A DNA stretch of 7,122 nt, taken from Planctomycetota bacterium (GTDB lineage: Bacteria; Planctomycetota; MHYJ01; JACPRB01). A program made the translations under genes and the position numbers. Numbering within the stretch: the first letter of the stretch is position 1; each line of letters begins with the position of its first letter. The notes under the pieces are model-generated. The model did not search any database. It was not told the DNA's origin and saw nothing but the letters and a program-made list of their open reading frames with translations. The stretch spans positions 1 through 7,122 of the forward strand of contig JACQFK010000427.1 in the NCBI GenBank assembly GCA_016200125.1. The letters are read 5' to 3'. Below are positions 6,198-7,122 of this stretch, piece by piece.

Positions 6198-6202
6198 TCC
6201 CT
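6198..6202 (-). promoter_or_regulatory. Shine-Dalgarno site for the methyltransferase gene
   Basis: The minus strand reads AGGGA seven bases before the ATG at 6190, which favours this start over the longer open frame and over the ATG at 6187 and GTG at 6178. Confidence 0.55.
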
Positions 6203-6218
6203 GCGGGAACCTGGATTC

Positions 6219-7122
6219 ATGAGAACGATCGCCGCGCTCCTGCTCCTGGCTTCGGCCGGCACGGCCGACGACTGGTCCCAATTCCTGGGACCGCGCGGCA
6301 ACGGCAGCTCGCCCGAGAAGAACCTGCTGCGCGAATGGCCCGCCGAGGGGCCGCCCGTCCTCTGGAGGGCGCCCCTCAAGATGGGCTGGAGCTCCCCCTC
6401 GGTGTCGAAGGGCGAGGTCTTCGTGGCCTGGACCGAGCAGCGGAACGGGGTCGCGGAGACGATCGCCTGCCTCGACGCGGCGACCGGCAAGGAGAAGTGG
6501 AAGCACAGCTACGAGATCGGCCCCTACTGGAAGCGCAACATCGGCTGGGCTCCCGGCGGCTTCCGCTCCACTCCCGCCGTCGACGACCGCCACGTCTACG
6601 CGCTCGGCGCGATCGGCCACTTCCACTGCCTCGACCGCAGCAGCGGCAAGGTGGTCTGGACCAAGAATCTCTGGGACGAATGGTTCCCCTCCGGCGAAAA
6701 GGGGTACTCGTGCTCGCCGCTGCTCGTCGACGGCAAGCTGATCCTCTACTACGGCGATGGCAGCCATCGGGTCGACAGCGACAAGAAGGAGCACTTCGTC
6801 CTCTGCCGCGCGCTGAATCCCGACACCGGGGAGCCGCTCTGGACCTTCGTCGAGCCCCACCGCGAGGGGGTGCCGATGGGGGAAGGGCAGACGCCCGCGA
6901 TCACCCTGATCGGCGGCCGGCGCTGCGCGCTCTTCATGGGAAACCGCTGCCTGATCGCGCTCTCGGTCGCCGACGGCACGCAAGTCTGGCGCTTCGAGTG
7001 CGTCAGCCAGCACGGCCGCGGCACGACGATCCCCACGCCGCTCGTGCTCGACAAGATGATCGTCAACATCCCGGACTGCGACATCCCCCACGCCGTGACC
7101 TTCGACCCCGCGAAGCCCGAGC
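6219..7122 (+). CDS. Exported PQQ-like beta-propeller protein, N-terminal part (3' end outside window)
   Basis: The frame is open for 301 codons from the ATG at 6219 to the window edge. Residues 1-16 (MRTIAALLLLASAGTA) form a short signal peptide with likely cleavage after A16, so the product is exported. The mature start DDWSQFLGPRGNG matches the DW-x-QF-x-GP opening of a large group of PQQ-repeat proteins common in Planctomycetota and Acidobacteriota. Four blade-end motifs of the PQQ type are visible: CLDAATGKEKW (84-94), CLDRSSGKVVW (137-147), ALNPDTGEPLW (198-208) and ALSVADGTQVW (247-257), so at least four propeller blades are present and more should follow. These folds resemble BamB and quinoprotein dehydrogenases, but most such proteins do not bind PQQ and have no assigned reaction; a scaffold or binding role outside the cytoplasm is likely. 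The ribosome site is weak (GGGA about 11 bases upstream). It is divergent from the methyltransferase gene. Confidence 0.9.
   Translation, partial: MRTIAALLLLASAGTADDWSQFLGPRGNGSSPEKNLLREWPAEGPPVLWRAPLKMGWSSPSVSKGEVFVAWTEQRNGVAETIACLDAATGKEKWKHSYEIGPYWKRNIGWAPGGFRSTPAVDDRHVYALGAIGHFHCLDRSSGKVVWTKNLWDEWFPSGEKGYSCSPLLVDGKLILYYGDGSHRVDSDKKEHFVLCRALNPDTGEPLWTFVEPHREGVPMGEGQTPAITLIGGRRCALFMGNRCLIALSVADGTQVWRFECVSQHGRGTTIPTPLVLDKMIVNIPDCDIPHAVTFDPAKPE

Noticed and set aside
6191..6490. N-terminal 100 codons of the longest possible methyltransferase frame
   Set aside because: They run antisense to the divergent PQQ-propeller gene and lack a domain; the ATG at 6190 has its own AGGGA site.
6192..7091. 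Minus-strand frame of 299 codons opposite the PQQ-propeller gene
   Set aside because: The plus strand has a signal peptide and four PQQ blade motifs; the antisense frame has none and is rich in Asp/Val/Ala as expected for a shadow.

Overview
This is a GC-rich bacterial window holding five protein-coding genes, two of them cut by the window edges. No RNA gene, insertion sequence, CRISPR array or phage gene is visible. The secreted PQQ-propeller gene at the right edge, with its DW-x-QF-x-GP start after a signal peptide, and the beta-rich tail of the long helical protein resemble proteins common in Planctomycetota and related environmental phyla such as Acidobacteriota. That assignment is an impression from protein style, not a proof.

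Layout. (1) Positions 3-272, plus strand: the C-terminal end of a PAP2-family membrane phosphatase or phosphotransferase. (2) Positions 247-2646, plus strand, overlapping gene 1 by 26 bases: a 799-residue PEP/ATP-utilising dikinase-like enzyme with the domain order of rifampicin phosphotransferase, that is an ATP-grasp domain, a long central domain and a C-terminal swivelling phosphohistidine domain. (3) Positions 2666-5155, minus strand, convergent with gene 2: an 829-residue protein with about 29 copies of a 10-residue Glu/Ala/Lys/Arg unit between a helical N-terminal domain and a beta-rich C-terminal domain. (4) Positions 5195-6190, minus strand, 39 bases upstream of gene 3: a class I SAM-dependent methyltransferase with an unrecognised N-terminal extension of about 100 residues. 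(5) From 6219 to the right edge, plus strand, divergent from gene 4 across only 28 bases: an exported PQQ-like beta-propeller protein.

Genes 1 and 2 look like one translationally coupled unit. Genes 4 and 3 may be co-transcribed, but a perfect TATAAT sits between them, so gene 3 may also have its own promoter. Nothing ties the two strands into one pathway. The genes meet tail to tail at an inverted repeat whose arms begin with the two stop codons.

The most unusual object is the decad-repeat protein. It looks like TolA at low resolution but has no membrane anchor or signal peptide, its period does not suit a classical coiled coil, and part of the array is an exact 60-bp tandem duplication. 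I see no clear evidence of a new defence or mobile system.
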